Source: Gammaproteobacteria bacterium (GTDB taxonomy: Bacteria; Pseudomonadota; Gammaproteobacteria; Pseudomonadales; Porticoccaceae). Taken from it: a DNA stretch of 9,443 bases. The notes under the pieces were generated by a model. That model saw only the letters and a list, made by a program, of their open reading frames with translations. It was not told where the DNA came from and searched no databases. The DNA lies in the NCBI GenBank assembly GCA_006227015.1, contig SBGI01000263.1:1-9443 (forward strand), given 5' to 3'. A program made the translations under genes and the position numbers. How positions within the stretch are numbered: the stretch's first letter is position 1; the number at the start of each line of letters is the position of its first letter. Shown in pieces: positions 1 to 9,443 of this stretch.

Positions 1-559
1 ATGCAGCTTGGTCTTTGTGCCGCCGCACCAGCATTTGTCCTCAGCCGAGGAAAAGGCCCATTACGACCTGCATGAAAACGACCCGGCAGATCCGGGCTAC
101 CGGAAATTTCTAAGCCGTCTCGCCACACCTCTACTGGAAAAACTGGCGGACAAGTCTGTCGGGCTGGATTTTGGGTCCGGTCCGGGGCCAACCCTGTCAC
201 TAATAATGGCCGAAGCTGGTCACCGGGTGGCCATTTTTGATCCTTATTATGCCCCCGATCACTCATGTTTCAGGCAGCACTATGACTTCATTACTGCCAC
301 CGAGGTGGTGGAGCATTTGTCACGACCGGGTGAGGAGTTGGACCGGTTATGGTCGCTGATTAATGCCGGTGGCTGGTTGGGCCTGATGACCAAGCGTGTT
401 TCGGGGCGTGAAGCCTTTGCCCGCTGGCACTATAAAAATGACCCGACACATATCTGCTTTTATAGCAGGGATACGTTTGACTACCTGGGGCGGCAGTGGC
501 AAGCCGATGCGTTATACCCCCATGCCGATGTGGTGTTGTTTCAGAAAAACCAGTCTTAA
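1..559 (+). CDS. Class I SAM-dependent methyltransferase, 3' part (5' truncated by window edge)
   Basis: The reading frame is open from the first full codon at base 2 to the TAA at 557-559, giving 185 visible residues, so the gene starts upstream of the window. A TTG at base 8 is an unlikely start: it has no ribosome-binding site and the frame continues before it. The glycine-rich SAM-binding motif I (LDFGSGPGP) lies at about visible residues 55-63, followed by an acidic strand end (AIFDP) and a motif-II-like stretch (TATEVVEHL), typical of the Methyltransf_23 type of Rossmann methyltransferase. The conserved block WHYKNDPTHICFYS follows near the C-terminus. From memory, relatives of this type begin with a four-cysteine zinc-ribbon-like segment ending in a Cys just before a 'LVFVPP' stretch; visible residue 1 is that Cys, which fits a missing N-terminal ribbon. 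The methylated substrate cannot be told from the sequence. Confidence 0.87.
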   Translation, partial: CSLVFVPPHQHLSSAEEKAHYDLHENDPADPGYRKFLSRLATPLLEKLADKSVGLDFGSGPGPTLSLIMAEAGHRVAIFDPYYAPDHSCFRQHYDFITATEVVEHLSRPGEELDRLWSLINAGGWLGLMTKRVSGREAFARWHYKNDPTHICFYSRDTFDYLGRQWQADALYPHADVVLFQKNQS

Positions 560-565
560 GCTGGC

Positions 566-594
566 GCTGTATTCACTACAGCTCCCGGCTCGGG
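566..594. repeat. Two adjacent small hairpins after the methyltransferase gene
   Basis: A perfect 6-bp inverted repeat GCTGTA/TACAGC (566-571 with 577-582, 5-nt loop) is followed directly by CCCG/CGGG (584-587 with 591-594, 3-nt loop). They begin 7 bases past the methyltransferase stop codon. A weak terminator is possible, but the downstream bases are not a T tract, so the function is uncertain. Confidence 0.4.
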
Positions 595-638
595 TTGGTC
601 TATAGTTGTCAGATGGCATTGGCATAGAACTCAGTGGT

Positions 639-656
639 CACAAAAGCGCTTTGCTG
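639..656. promoter_or_regulatory. Imperfect 18-bp palindrome, candidate operator upstream of fadB
   Basis: The core AAAGCGCTTT (643-652) is a perfect 10-bp palindrome, and the flanking CA (639-640) and TG (655-656) also match, so 7 of 9 base pairs are symmetric. It overlaps the -35 of the candidate fadB promoter, a usual place for a repressor. Fatty-acid regulators such as PsrA and FadR control fadBA in relatives, but the site does not clearly match the PsrA or E. coli FadR consensus as I remember them. The role is inferred from position and symmetry only. Confidence 0.35.
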
Positions 657-679
657 CACCCGATCCCCCTGCTTACTAT
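651..679 (+). promoter_or_regulatory. Candidate sigma70 promoter for fadBA
   Basis: TTGCTG (651-656) and TACTAT (674-679) are separated by 17 bp, the ideal sigma70 spacing, although the hexamers match the consensus only partly (3/6 and 4/6). A transcript starting near 686 would have a leader of about 70 nt before the fadB start. A TGGCC/GGCCA inverted repeat (701-705, 714-718) would fall in that leader. Confidence 0.4.
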
Positions 680-754
680 CCCTTGCCTGAATTTCTCTAT
701 TGGCCTTACGCACGGCCATCAACCACCTAAAACCTGATCAGAAGAGGAGCACCT

Positions 755-4103
<3,349 letters not shown>

Positions 4104-4118
4104 AACCCCTTAGATAGT

Positions 4119-4149
4119 AAAAAAGGTCGGATAATATCCGGCCTTTTTT
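4119..4149 (+). terminator. Rho-independent terminator of fadBA
   Basis: Six As and GGTCGGAT (4119-4132) pair with ATCCGGCC and six Ts (4136-4149), giving a 14-bp stem with one G-U wobble and a 3-nt loop. It begins 16 nt after the fadA stop. The A-tract on the left means the hairpin could also stop transcription on the - strand, but no - strand gene is near. Confidence 0.92.
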
Positions 4150-4209
4150 ATTGGGGGTCGCACATTGGCTTCTATATTGCTGTTGTGTGGCTAACCGGGT
4201 GAATCAGGA

Positions 4210-4246
4210 GATAGACGGGGTGATAGACAGACATTTTTGGTAGACT
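4210..4246 (+). repeat. Three short G(A/G)TAGAC direct repeats upstream of the cupin gene
   Basis: GATAGAC occurs at 4210-4216 and 4222-4228, with a one-base variant GGTAGAC at 4239-4245, all on the + strand within 65 bp of the cupin start. The last copy overlaps a possible extended -10 element (TGGTAGACT, 4238-4246, in which TAGACT at 4241-4246 would be the -10). No good -35 is visible. They could be binding sites for a regulator, or chance repeats. Confidence 0.35.
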
Positions 4247-4273
4247 CTGCCGCGTGTTTTGTGGAGTAAAGAC

Positions 4274-5629
4274 GTGGCCTTATTAACAGTTGATAATCCG
4301 GAACAGACCATCATGGATTGGTTGGCCAGTCGGCCAGCAGATTCTGATGTGCTTTCGCTGTGCTACGACTTTAGTCAATATTACCTCGACGGAAAGCCCG
4401 TCATCCGGCTGTTGGCCATTTGCCAGTTATCGGGTGGTCAGCTTGTTTTTACTGTGGGTGAGTCCCGCGATAGCCTTTGCTCTGAGCTGGAGGCCGGTGA
4501 ATCTCCAGCCTCACTGGAACAGTTCTGTGCGTATCATGGCTGGCCCCTGTTGTCAGCAGATCAACCCCTGAAGCTAAAGCCCGTAGCAATCCCCAAACCC
4601 TGGGGCCAGGAGATCTGGTATACGGGAATTGAACAGCGCGGTTTATCGCTGGTAACGGATGGCGTGTCATCAGTCCCCTTGCCCTGGGCTTTGTCTGTGT
4701 TGCCGCAGACGCTGGTTGCTGGTCACGAGTGCAGCATCAACCTGCTGAAAATCCTTGATCCCCTGCCTGAAGAGGTTTTTGGCGACCTTTACTTTGAACT
4801 TCACGAGGAAAAACGTGAGGTCTATGTTGTGACCCACGTGAATCAGCAGGCTTGGCCAGATGGTGTTGGCAGCATCCGTTTTGGCTTTGACGAAAAAATC
4901 ATTGCCGACTATGAAACGGAAGAGGCTTTCAAGCAGGATTATCTGGCGGCGGTAAAGACCTACGAGTCCACCAGGCGGGAGATAGATGCTCGGCTGGACG
5001 AATATCGACTGGCGGAGGGCGTAGGGCTTAACGACCCGGTTTCTGCCAGTCAGTTAAAGGCATGGCTGGCACAGTTGCCTGAGGCGCTGCTGACCAGGGA
5101 ATCTCAATTGCGCAAAGCGATGAACCGCTTTACCTCTCTGCTGCCACTGCGAGTTGGCGACGTCGTGAAAGTGCCCCTGTTGACCCCGCATGCGTTGCAG
5201 CACGGAGTCAGGACGGTGGAGTTCCAAACCCCGGTTTATGAGCGACAAATCCTGGCATTTGCCCAGAAGGTGCTCACGCAAAGCCATTGGGATTCCGGTT
5301 CAGCTGTCGAGATCATGTCCCTGGATAAGCCGGCAGCTTCAGATCTGACGATCTTGACTGATAACGATAATTACCGCCTGGAGGAAGTCGTCAGCTTTGA
5401 TGACTTCAAAGTTGAACGCCTAACCCTCTTTGTATCCGGTGATCGACAATACCAGCTACCCGAGACGGGGAACTACGCCCTGTTGATGAGCGTGGATGGT
5501 GAGTTGCACGTCGGGGGGCAAAAGCTGTCTCCTGAGGAGGCTATGCTGGTTCCCGCCCTGCGAGTTCCCCTCACCCTGAACAACAGATCAGGCGTGGATT
5601 TGACTCTGTTGATTGCCTGGCCCGCCTAG
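4274..5629 (+). CDS. Type I mannose-6-phosphate-isomerase-like cupin protein, function unknown
   Basis: A 451-residue protein whose layout resembles type I phosphomannose isomerases, although overall similarity is low. The GTG at 4274 is chosen because GGAG lies at 4263-4266; a TTG at 4259 in the same frame has no such support. PMI-like landmarks in order: KPWGQE (108-113), resembling the N-terminal PMI 'WGG' region; NLLKILDP (156-163); a candidate metal site Glu175/His177 (FELH) and Glu182 (REVYVV); a helical charged segment (about 213-285); VGDVVKVPLLTPHALQHG (294-311), matching the PMI 'GD..f.PAGTPHA' strand, with His306 as likely ligand; EFQTPVYER (316-324), resembling 'EIQ...TYR'; and a C-terminal cupin half (about 400-450, ALLMSVDGELHVGG..LSPEEAMLVPA). 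The classic PMI Gln-x-His-Pro is ELHE here, and the loop before the next Glu ligand is very short. There is no signal peptide or membrane segment. It stands alone between the fadBA terminator and a tRNA gene. PMI activity cannot be assumed; a sugar-phosphate enzyme or a non-catalytic cupin are both possible. Confidence 0.75.
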   Translation: MALLTVDNPEQTIMDWLASRPADSDVLSLCYDFSQYYLDGKPVIRLLAICQLSGGQLVFTVGESRDSLCSELEAGESPASLEQFCAYHGWPLLSADQPLKLKPVAIPKPWGQEIWYTGIEQRGLSLVTDGVSSVPLPWALSVLPQTLVAGHECSINLLKILDPLPEEVFGDLYFELHEEKREVYVVTHVNQQAWPDGVGSIRFGFDEKIIADYETEEAFKQDYLAAVKTYESTRREIDARLDEYRLAEGVGLNDPVSASQLKAWLAQLPEALLTRESQLRKAMNRFTSLLPLRVGDVVKVPLLTPHALQHGVRTVEFQTPVYERQILAFAQKVLTQSHWDSGSAVEIMSLDKPAASDLTILTDNDNYRLEEVVSFDDFKVERLTLFVSGDRQYQLPETGNYALLMSVDGELHVGGQKLSPEEAMLVPALRVPLTLNNRSGVDLTLLIAWPA

Positions 5630-5666
5630 CACCGAAGTAGTCCTTTTAAAGCTTTTGCAGCAGTAG

Positions 5667-5696
5667 TTGCCCGGGAGGTGTGGCCTGTGGCAAAAT
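5667..5696 (+). promoter_or_regulatory. Candidate promoter for tRNA-Leu / tig
   Basis: TTGCCC (5667-5672) and CAAAAT (5691-5696) are spaced by 18 bp and followed immediately by a run of eight Cs (5697-5704). A GC-rich stretch just after the -10 is typical of stringently controlled stable-RNA promoters. The predicted transcript would carry a leader of about 50 nt before the tRNA. The hexamer matches are modest. Confidence 0.35.
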
Positions 5697-5753
5697 CCCC
5701 CCCCTTTGTCGAGGGCGACCTTCTGCCGCCTGTTCGATCTATCCCGACATTTT

Positions 5754-5838
5754 GCGGACGTGGCGGAACTGGTAGACGCGCCAGATTTAGGTTCTGGTAC
5801 TGAGAAGTGTGAGAGTTCGAGTCTCTCCGTCCGCACCA
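5754..5838 (+). tRNA. tRNA-Leu, anticodon UAG
   Basis: The complete cloverleaf can be read by eye. The acceptor stem is GCGGACG (5754-5760) with CGTCCGC (5828-5834), the discriminator is A at 5835, and CCA is encoded at 5836-5838. The D-loop contains the GGTAGA pattern. The anticodon stem CCAGA/TCTGG (5781-5785, 5793-5797) encloses TTTAGGT with anticodon TAG at 5788-5790, which reads CUA and related CUN leucine codons. A long class II variable arm with ACT-GAGA-AGT pairing lies at 5798-5810, and the T arm is GAGAG-TTCGAGT-CTCTC (5811-5827). It closely resembles E. coli tRNA-Leu(UAG). The tig start codon is only 38 nt downstream with no terminator between, so cotranscription is likely. Confidence 0.98.
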
Positions 5839-5876
5839 TAATACTATTAAGTAAGAGAAACATTTAGAGGGCAAAC

Positions 5877-7190
5877 ATGCAGGTTTCCATCGAAACAACG
5901 TCTGGTCTGGGGCGCAAACTCACCGTAGGTGTACCCGCAGAGCGTATAGAAAGTACTATTAACGAGCGTCTGGAAAATGCCAGTAAAACTGTCAAATTAG
6001 ACGGTTTCCGCAAGGGCAAGGTGCCGATGCAGGTTGTCAAACAACGCTTTGGTGCGGATATCCGCAAAGAGGTTGTTGGCGAGCTGATGGGCAAAACTTT
6101 CTCTGAGGCCGTTGAACAGGAAAAACTGCAGCCTGCCGGTCAGCCTTCCATTGAATCCATTAGCCATGAGCCGGGTCAGGATCTGGAGTATGTCGCTGTA
6201 TTTGACGTGTTGCCGGAAATCACCTTGGGCGATTTTAGCCAGTTGACGATTGAGAAGCCGGTTTCCGAGGTCACTGACGAAGATGTGACGGTAATGCTTG
6301 ATGCACTGCGCAAGCAGAGTGCTACCTGGGAAGAGGTAGATCGCCCTGCGGCTATGGGTGATGAAGTTGCCATTGATTACGTCGGCACCAAAGACGGCGA
6401 AGAGTTTGAAGGTGGTAAAGCAGAAGACTTCCTGATTGAGCTGGGCGCAGGTCGAGCCATTCCAGGATTTGAGGAAGGTATTGTCGGCATGTCTGTGGGC
6501 GACGAAAAAGTCCTTCCCCTGACTTTCCCTGAGGACTACCACGCAGAAGAGCTGCGCGGCGCTAACGTTGAATTCACTATTAAATTGCATTCTGTGACAG
6601 AGGCGGCTCTTCCGGAATTAAATGATGATTTCTTCGCTCAATATGGCTTGCGCCAGGGCGGTGAAGAAAAATTCCGCGAGATCGTCAGACAGAATATGGA
6701 GCGCGATCTGAAAAACTCCCTGCGCGCCAAGGTTAAATCTCGTGTCATGGAAGCACTGTTTGAGATGCACAGTGATGTAGAGCTGCCCGACGTACTGGTG
6801 GCCAACGAAGTGACCTCGATGAAATATCAAATGGCCCAGAGCATGGGTCAGGGCGCAAATAATTTTGACCCCAACATGCTTCCCGATGACATGTTTATGG
6901 ATCAGGCCAAGCGCCGTGCCAACACGGGTTTGCTGGTGACCGAGTATGTGAAGGCGAACAAACTGAAGGTCGACACTGACAGAGTCCGCGAGCGTATTGA
7001 AGAAATTGCGTCTACCTACGAAGACTCAAATGAGGTGATTCAGCATTACCTGAACAACCAGCAGCTGCTTCAGGGTGTTGAAGCAACTATTCTGCAGGAG
7101 CAGGTTGTTGACGCAGTACTGGCAGTGGCCAATGTCACTGAAAAACCAGTCGGTTATCAGGAAGCCATCAAGCCAGACGGACAGGAATAA
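5877..7190 (+). CDS. tig: Trigger factor, ribosome-associated chaperone and peptidyl-prolyl isomerase
   Basis: ATP-independent chaperone that docks at the ribosomal exit tunnel, shields nascent chains and has prolyl isomerase activity. The 437 residues match the family length. The N-terminal ribosome-binding domain (about 1-115) has the signature GFRKGKVP at 43-50, with Phe44-Arg45-Lys46 at the same positions as the E. coli ribosome-contact loop. The FKBP-type domain (about 160-240) shows GDEVAIDYVG, the aromatic/acidic pocket region and AIPGFEEGIVGM. The SurA-like C-terminal arm domain (about 245-430) follows. The ATG at 5877 has GAGGG at 5867-5871 with a 5-nt spacer. The gene sits between tRNA-Leu and clpP, the standard arrangement in pseudomonad-type genomes. 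Nothing is missing or broken. Confidence 0.99.
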   Translation: MQVSIETTSGLGRKLTVGVPAERIESTINERLENASKTVKLDGFRKGKVPMQVVKQRFGADIRKEVVGELMGKTFSEAVEQEKLQPAGQPSIESISHEPGQDLEYVAVFDVLPEITLGDFSQLTIEKPVSEVTDEDVTVMLDALRKQSATWEEVDRPAAMGDEVAIDYVGTKDGEEFEGGKAEDFLIELGAGRAIPGFEEGIVGMSVGDEKVLPLTFPEDYHAEELRGANVEFTIKLHSVTEAALPELNDDFFAQYGLRQGGEEKFREIVRQNMERDLKNSLRAKVKSRVMEALFEMHSDVELPDVLVANEVTSMKYQMAQSMGQGANNFDPNMLPDDMFMDQAKRRANTGLLVTEYVKANKLKVDTDRVRERIEEIASTYEDSNEVIQHYLNNQQLLQGVEATILQEQVVDAVLAVANVTEKPVGYQEAIKPDGQE

Positions 7191-7240
7191 AGACAAACTT
7201 GCCGGTATCAGGTGAAACTGGTTCCGGTGCATGTCAGATT

Positions 7241-7280
7241 CAGCCCCGGCGGTTATTCCGTGCGGGGTTGTTTCATTTTT
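7241..7280 (+). terminator. Probable terminator or attenuator between tig and clpP
   Basis: CAGCCCCG (7241-7248) pairs with CGGGGTTG (7263-7270) with one G-U wobble, and an inner stem GCGG/CCGT (7249-7252, 7258-7261) closes a TTATT loop; a single G (7262) is bulged. The T-rich tail TTTCATTTTT (7271-7280) follows. This looks like an intrinsic terminator 50 nt after the tig stop. It would partly or fully separate tig from clpP transcription. Confidence 0.75.
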
Positions 7281-7310
7281 GAAAATAGTGATTTCGCCTC
7301 TGGTGGTTGC

Positions 7311-7338
7311 TTGCCTTATGCCAAGTGCTGGTTACAAT
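7311..7338 (+). promoter_or_regulatory. Candidate sigma70 promoter for clpP
   Basis: TTGCCT (7311-7316) and TACAAT (7333-7338; 5 of 6 consensus bases) are 16 bp apart, just after the tig terminator. This gives a leader of about 30 nt. The -35 region reads GCTTGCC, which shares the CTTG of heat-shock sigma32 -35 elements, but no CCCCAT-like -10 is visible, so a sigma32 promoter is not supported here. Confidence 0.55.
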
Positions 7339-7374
7339 GCAGGACAATGACTTCCAATATTTGAGTGAATTCCT

Positions 7375-8007
7375 ATGAAATTTGATCCCTCTTTTTCTTC
7401 CGGACTCGATGTGCAAAGTGCCGGTGGGTTGGTGCCGATCGTAGTAGAGCAGTCTGCACGGGGTGAGCGTTCCTATGATATTTACTCCCGTTTGCTAAAA
7501 GAGCGGGTGATTTTTCTGGTGGGACCTGTTGAGGATTACATGGCTAACCTGGTGGTTGCCCAGCTGTTGTTTCTGGAATCAGAGAATCCGGACAAGGATA
7601 TTCACCTTTATATCAACTCGCCGGGTGGATCGGTGACAGCGGGCATGTCCATCTACGACACCATGCAATTCATTAAACCGGATGTCAGCACTATGTGTAT
7701 TGGTCAGGCTGCCAGCATGGGTGCATTTCTGTTGGCTGCGGGTGCTAATGGTAAACGCTATTGCCTGCCTAATTCCCGTGTGATGATTCACCAGCCCAGT
7801 GGTGGGGCTCAGGGCCAGGCCTCTGACATCCATATCCATGCTCAGGAAATTCTCAAGATAAGGGCTAGGCTCAATGAGTGTCTGGCACTGCACACCGGGC
7901 AGACAGTAGAAAAAATCGCTTTGGATACTGAACGTGACAACTTTATGAACGCGCTGGAATCCAAAGACTATGGCCTGATTGACGAGGTACTGGACAAGCG
8001 TCCCTAG
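7375..8007 (+). CDS. clpP: ATP-dependent Clp protease proteolytic subunit ClpP
   Basis: Serine protease that forms a double-heptamer barrel and degrades substrates fed in by ClpX or ClpA. The 210 residues match the family. The catalytic triad is complete: Ser114 (QAASMGAF), His139 (MIHQP) and Asp188 (DTERDN), each three residues later than in the E. coli precursor. The handle and oxyanion elements [10 protein letters not shown] (81-90) and [18 protein letters not shown] are intact. Residues 1-17 look like the short propeptide; by alignment with E. coli, self-cleavage would fall near Gly17-Gly18, before LVPIV. The ATG at 7375 has only a weak ribosome-binding site (GAG at 7363-7365, 9-nt spacer), but the N-terminal sequence is right for the family. 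It probably has its own promoter after the tig terminator, and clpX follows. Confidence 0.99.
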   Translation: MKFDPSFSSGLDVQSAGGLVPIVVEQSARGERSYDIYSRLLKERVIFLVGPVEDYMANLVVAQLLFLESENPDKDIHLYINSPGGSVTAGMSIYDTMQFIKPDVSTMCIGQAASMGAFLLAAGANGKRYCLPNSRVMIHQPSGGAQGQASDIHIHAQEILKIRARLNECLALHTGQTVEKIALDTERDNFMNALESKDYGLIDEVLDKRP

Positions 8008-8075
8008 AATGGTTACGCTTTTTTAAAGATACATTTAAAGTTGTTCTATCTATTTGATTTGTAAGTTTTTTGTTG

Positions 8076-8097
8076 TCCGTGTTCGGATTTTTATGAT
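8076..8097 (+). promoter_or_regulatory. Small hairpin with T5 tail and possible -10 before clpX
   Basis: The spacer from 8008 to 8118 is much richer in A and T than the genes around it and has runs of T. TCCG/CGGA (8076-8079, 8084-8087, 4-nt loop) with five Ts (8088-8092) resembles a weak terminator. TATGAT (8092-8097) could serve as a -10, with TTGTTG (8070-8075) 16 bp upstream. Either reading would let clpX be expressed partly apart from clpP. The evidence is weak for both. Confidence 0.3.
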
Positions 8098-8118
8098 TAG
8101 AATTGTTGGGATGTGGTT

Positions 8119-9411
8119 ATGAGCGACCAAAAATCCGGAAGTGGTGGAGATGACGGAAAACTGCTGTATTGCTCCTTTTGTGGCAAAAGTCAGCATGAGG
8201 TTCGCAAGTTAATTGCGGGACCTTCTGTCTTTATCTGCGACGAATGCGTTGACCTCTGTAACGACATTATTTCCGAAGAAATTCAGGAAACTGATGCCGA
8301 GTCCTCGGGAGAAAAACTCCCCAAGCCTATCGAAATCAACAATATTCTTGATGAATATGTGATTGGCCAGGTACGCGCCAAGAAGATTCTCTCTGTAGCC
8401 GTTTATAACCACTACAAGCGTCTGCAGAGTGGTGGCAAGGGTGGCGATGGCGAGATCGAGCTGGGTAAAAGCAATATTCTCCTTATCGGCCCAACCGGCA
8501 GTGGTAAGACCTTGCTGGCCGAGACCCTGGCGCGCTTGCTGGACGTACCCTTTACTATCGCCGATGCCACCACGCTGACGGAAGCCGGCTATGTGGGCGA
8601 AGATGTCGAGAACATCATCCAGAAACTGCTGCAAAAGTGCGATTACGATGTCGACAAGGCTCAGCGCGGCATTGTCTATCTGGACGAAATTGACAAGATT
8701 TCCCGGAAATCCGACAACCCCTCCATTACCCGGGATGTGTCCGGTGAGGGTGTGCAGCAGGCTTTGCTGAAACTGATTGAAGGAACGGTAGCATCTGTTC
8801 CACCACAGGGTGGTCGCAAGCATCCGCAGCAGGAATTTTTGCAGGTTGATACGGCCAATATCCTGTTTATCTGCGGTGGCGCGTTTGCCGGGCTTGAGAA
8901 GGTAATCAGTGACCGCTCTGAAAAAGGTGGTATTGGTTTTAGCGCCGAGGTGAAAAGCAAACAGGCTGATAAGAATATCGGTCTGACCCTGGCCGAGGTA
9001 GAGCCTGAAGATTTGGTGCGTTACGGTTTGATTCCTGAATTTGTCGGCCGTTTGCCAGTTATTGCCACGCTGGAAGAACTGGACAGGGATGCGCTCGTCA
9101 ATATTCTGGTGGAGCCCAAAAACTCCCTGGTTAAGCAGTACGAAGCCCTGTTTGAGATGGAAGGTGTGGAGCTGGATATCCGCCGCGATGCCCTGGAAGC
9201 TATTGCCGACAAGGCTCTGGAGAGAAAAACCGGCGCACGCGGACTGCGTTCGATCATTGAAAATGTCCTGCTCGATACGATGTACAGCATTCCCTCTACC
9301 GACAATGTCGGCAAGGTGGTCATCGAAAGTGCTGTGATTCGTGGTGAGGCAGAGCCGATGCTGGTATACGAAAACAGTGAGCCGAAAAAAGCTGCCTCCA
9401 GTGATGACTGA
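8119..9411 (+). CDS. clpX: ATP-dependent Clp protease ATP-binding subunit ClpX
   Basis: Hexameric AAA+ unfoldase that recognises tagged substrates (for example ssrA-tagged chains) and threads them into ClpP. The ATG at 8119 is chosen because the protein then begins MSDQKSG, as expected for ClpX, and GGGA lies at 8108-8111; an in-frame GTG at 8113 is less likely. The 430 residues are of normal length. The N-terminal zinc-binding domain has Cys18, Cys21, Cys40 and Cys43. The AAA+ core has Walker A GPTGSGKT (124-131), pore-1 loop GYVG (157-160), Walker B IVYLDE (185-190), a pore-2 segment around 196-212, and the arginine-containing sensor-2 GARGLR (372-377). The ClpP-docking loop IGF is at 272-274, so it can partner the neighbouring ClpP. 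A glycine-rich stretch SGGKGGDGE (104-112) lies before the Walker A strand, in a loop that varies in the family. lon is expected next but lies outside the window. Confidence 0.99.
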   Translation: MSDQKSGSGGDDGKLLYCSFCGKSQHEVRKLIAGPSVFICDECVDLCNDIISEEIQETDAESSGEKLPKPIEINNILDEYVIGQVRAKKILSVAVYNHYKRLQSGGKGGDGEIELGKSNILLIGPTGSGKTLLAETLARLLDVPFTIADATTLTEAGYVGEDVENIIQKLLQKCDYDVDKAQRGIVYLDEIDKISRKSDNPSITRDVSGEGVQQALLKLIEGTVASVPPQGGRKHPQQEFLQVDTANILFICGGAFAGLEKVISDRSEKGGIGFSAEVKSKQADKNIGLTLAEVEPEDLVRYGLIPEFVGRLPVIATLEELDRDALVNILVEPKNSLVKQYEALFEMEGVELDIRRDALEAIADKALERKTGARGLRSIIENVLLDTMYSIPSTDNVGKVVIESAVIRGEAEPMLVYENSEPKKAASSDD

Positions 9412-9443
9412 TTGGTGCTGATCTGATTTCTTCAAGGGCTCCG

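Noticed and set aside
5697..5704. Run of eight Cs as a phase-variable tract
   Set aside because: It lies outside any gene, next to a probable stable-RNA promoter, and is short; a GC-rich promoter start region is the simpler explanation.
5667..5867. Small + strand open frame spanning the tRNA
   Set aside because: It covers the whole tRNA-Leu gene and ends in the tig leader; the tRNA explains the sequence.
5997..6590. 197-codon - strand open frame opposite tig
   Set aside because: It is fully inside tig, with no recognisable motif and a composition typical of an antisense shadow.
7305..7340. Heat-shock sigma32 promoter for clpP
   Set aside because: A CTTG is present in the -35 region but no CCCCAT-like -10 follows at the right distance; a sigma70 reading fits better.
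8209..9435. Long open frame of 408 codons on the - strand opposite clpX
   Set aside because: It lies wholly over the conserved clpX gene apart from a few bases, its product resembles no family I know and is rich in Gln, Asn and Phe as expected from reverse-complement codon bias, and no ribosome-binding site or promoter was seen. It is a shadow of clpX codon usage.

Overview
The window is a mid-GC, densely coded stretch of a gammaproteobacterial chromosome. All recognised genes lie on the + strand. Protein similarity recalled from Pseudomonas and E. coli (FadB, FadA, Tig, ClpP, ClpX) and the gene order tRNA-Leu - tig - clpP - clpX point to a pseudomonad-like or marine gammaproteobacterium. The genus cannot be fixed from sequence reading alone. 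There is no sign of mobile elements, CRISPR, phage or recently transferred DNA.

Layout. (1) 1-559: the 3' part of a class I SAM-dependent methyltransferase whose N-terminus lies outside the window. (2) 560-754: a gap with small hairpins, a candidate sigma70 promoter and an 18-bp imperfect palindrome overlapping its -35. (3) 755-4103: the fadBA operon, encoding the two subunits of the aerobic fatty-acid beta-oxidation multienzyme complex, closed by a strong intrinsic terminator at 4119-4149. (4) 4274-5629: a 451-residue protein I read as a divergent type I mannose-6-phosphate-isomerase-like cupin of unknown function, preceded by three short G(A/G)TAGAC repeats. (5) 5754-5838: tRNA-Leu(UAG). 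(6) 5877-7190: tig (trigger factor), 38 nt after the tRNA, followed by a hairpin plus T-rich tail. (7) 7375-8007: clpP, with a candidate promoter of its own. (8) 8119-9411: clpX, 111 nt after clpP across an AT-rich spacer. The last 32 bases hold no recognisable feature. In related genomes lon usually follows clpX, so lon is expected just downstream.

How the genes work together. FadB and FadA carry out the last three steps of each beta-oxidation round. Trigger factor, ClpP and ClpX form a protein quality-control block: trigger factor meets nascent chains at the ribosome exit, and ClpXP unfolds and degrades tagged or regulatory proteins. Most of the window is well-known housekeeping sequence. 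The least understood part is the PMI-like cupin gene and its upstream region. I found no convincing evidence for a wholly new multi-gene system.
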